A stretch of 12,378 nucleotides of DNA from Parcubacteria group bacterium Gr01-1014_72 (GTDB lineage Bacteria > Patescibacteriota > Minisyncoccia > Phycocordibacterales > VMFH01), in contig VMFH01000006.1 in the NCBI GenBank assembly GCA_007375925.1, positions 1 through 12,378 of the forward strand, read 5' to 3'. The notes under the pieces were generated by a model. That model made no database searches. It saw only the letters and a program-made list of their open reading frames with translations, and had not been told where the DNA came from. Both the position numbers and the translations under genes were made by a program. This document shows, in pieces, positions 11,469 through 12,378 of this stretch (the first letter of the stretch is position 1; every line of letters starts with the position of its first letter).

Positions 11469-11503
11469 AACGGCTCATCCCGCTTGTAGCGGGATGAGCC
11501 GTT
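11469..11503 (-). terminator. Palindromic hairpin between rplB and rpsS (H6)
   Basis: aacggctcatcccgct pairs with agcgggatgagccgtt, 16 bp with a 3-nt loop. On the minus strand TTTAGTAT follows, a weak T-run. The 12-base outer arms are the same as those of the palindrome at 2905-2936, and both are followed by a promoter. Confidence 0.6.
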
Positions 11504-11532
11504 AGAAATCTTTCTTCTTTTTTGCGCGATGC

Positions 11533-12348
11533 CTACTTCACCTCCGCGCCCCTCTTCCCGACTTTGCGGCGGGAGAGGATAAAGACGTTTGAATACTTCT
11601 TGCGGCGGCGGCTCTTCTGCCCCTTGCCGACCGGCCTTCCAGTCCACGTGATGAGGCGGCGGCGGCCGCGGCCCTGTCGCCCCTCTCCACCGCCGTATGG
11701 GTGATCCACGGGGTTCATCGCCGAGCCGCGCACCGTCGGGCGGATACCGAGCCACCTTGAACGGCCCGCCTTTCCGATGACGATGAGCCGGTTTTCTTCA
11801 TTTGAAACTTCTCCGACCGACGCCCATGCGCCGTCAATGACCTTGCGCACTTCCGTGGAAGGAAGCCGCAGGTGCGTGTACCCTCCCTCGTGGGCAAGCA
11901 CCTCGGCGAAACTGCCGGCGGAGCGCACGAGTTTCGCCCCACCCGCGGGACGGATCTCAACATTGTACACAAATGTTCCAACGGGAATCTTTCCAATCGG
12001 GAGGCGGTTTCCGGGCTTCACCGGCGCATCCTCGGCAACCATGAACGTATCGCCGTTGCGAAGCGATTTCGGAAGGAGCACATAGCGGCGCTCCCCGTCA
12101 CGGTACGCGACGAGACCGATGAAACCGGTACGGTTCGGGTCATACTCCACCGAGAGGATCGTCGCGAGTATGTTCTTTTTGTTGTACGAAAAATCAACGA
12201 GGCGGTAGCGGCGCTTCACGCCGCCTCCCTTGTGCCGCACACTGATGCGCCCCGAAGCGCCGCGCCCGACGTGGCGTTTGTACCCCTTGGTGAGAAATTT
12301 TGCCGGTTCGGCGCCGGAAAGAAGCTCCCGAAAAGGAATGGTGGTCAT
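11533..12348 (-). CDS. rplB: 50S ribosomal protein L2
   Basis: Large-subunit protein close to the peptidyl-transferase centre, needed for subunit joining. The 271 residues are standard. The N-terminal domain shows GRGASGRISVRHKGGGVKRR (28-47; many bacteria have GRNNxGRIT). The central part reads NVEIRPAGGAKLVRSAG and the C-terminal part RGSAMNPVDHPYGGGEGRQG. The histidine after VD (H216), which corresponds to the functionally important His229 of E. coli, is kept. The second histidine of HPHGGGEG is tyrosine here. The tail KKYSNVFILSRR (KxxSxxFIVRRR) ends normally. The start ATG overlaps a TGA in another frame as ATGA, which may be the stop of the preceding gene (rplW expected). A terminator-promoter joint follows. 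Confidence 0.98.
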   Translation of the reverse strand: MTTIPFRELLSGAEPAKFLTKGYKRHVGRGASGRISVRHKGGGVKRRYRLVDFSYNKKNILATILSVEYDPNRTGFIGLVAYRDGERRYVLLPKSLRNGDTFMVAEDAPVKPGNRLPIGKIPVGTFVYNVEIRPAGGAKLVRSAGSFAEVLAHEGGYTHLRLPSTEVRKVIDGAWASVGEVSNEENRLIVIGKAGRSRWLGIRPTVRGSAMNPVDHPYGGGEGRQGRGRRRLITWTGRPVGKGQKSRRRKKYSNVFILSRRKVGKRGAEVK

Positions 12349-12378
12349 CTGTCGGCGCGATGGAGTTGTCGGGCGATA
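12345..12378 (-). CDS. Possible 3' end of the gene before rplB (rplW expected)
   Basis: In one minus-strand frame the right edge reads IARQLHRADR and stops at a TGA that overlaps the rplB start by 4 nt (ATGA), a common arrangement in operons. Ten residues do not identify it; L23 is expected only from gene order. The other two frames are also open, so this is weak. Confidence 0.2.
   Translation of the reverse strand, partial: IARQLHRADR

Noticed and set aside
11339..11755. An N-terminal extension of rpsS to 252 residues
   Set aside because: It runs through a promoter, a palindrome and the end of rplB; the family start MARSIKKGPYV at 11338 is clear.

Overview
The window is a long ribosomal-protein operon (the S10 and spc operons joined) from a bacterium that is most likely a member of the Candidate Phyla Radiation (Patescibacteria), probably Parcubacteria-like. 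All twenty recognised genes lie on the minus strand and read from high to low coordinates. In order of transcription they are rplB, rpsS, rplV, rpsC, rplP, rpmC, rpsQ, rplN, rplX, rplE, rpsN (zinc type), rpsH, rplF, rplR, rpsE, rplO, secY, a class I methyltransferase, adk and map. The lineage call rests on three things: rpmD (L30) is missing between rpsE and rplO, a known CPR loss; adk has the short-LID form with a GRSGCGKGT P-loop; and S14 and L24 are short. It is inferred from protein character, not from a tree.

Layout: 1-187 is the end of a plus-strand reading frame with very different codon use, meeting map tail to tail. 191-1579 holds map and adk, almost touching. 1580-1799 is a structured leader with a 16-bp inverted repeat that folds back on the adk start. 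1800-2492 is the methyltransferase. 2493-3164 is a 672-bp gap packed with palindromes, including four long hairpins joined end to end behind a good promoter. 3165-12348 is secY and the ribosomal genes.

Three things stand out. First, rplV and rpsC are joined by an apparent deletion: the L22 tail and about the first 44 residues of S3 are absent and the two frames are offset, so this is either real damage or an assembly collapse. Second, several gaps between ribosomal genes are filled almost from stop codon to start codon by AT-rich repeats. The best family is built on CGAAT and occurs as one, two or three tandem units closed by an inverted unit. Third, none of the ribosomal-protein starts inspected has a Shine-Dalgarno motif.

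Two palindromes with the same outer arms (2905-2936 and 11469-11503) are each followed on the minus strand by a sigma-70-like promoter. They look like matched terminator-promoter joints, one between rplB and rpsS and one after secY. The genes work together in ribosome assembly (16 proteins), membrane insertion (SecY), nucleotide balance (Adk) and N-terminal methionine removal (Map).
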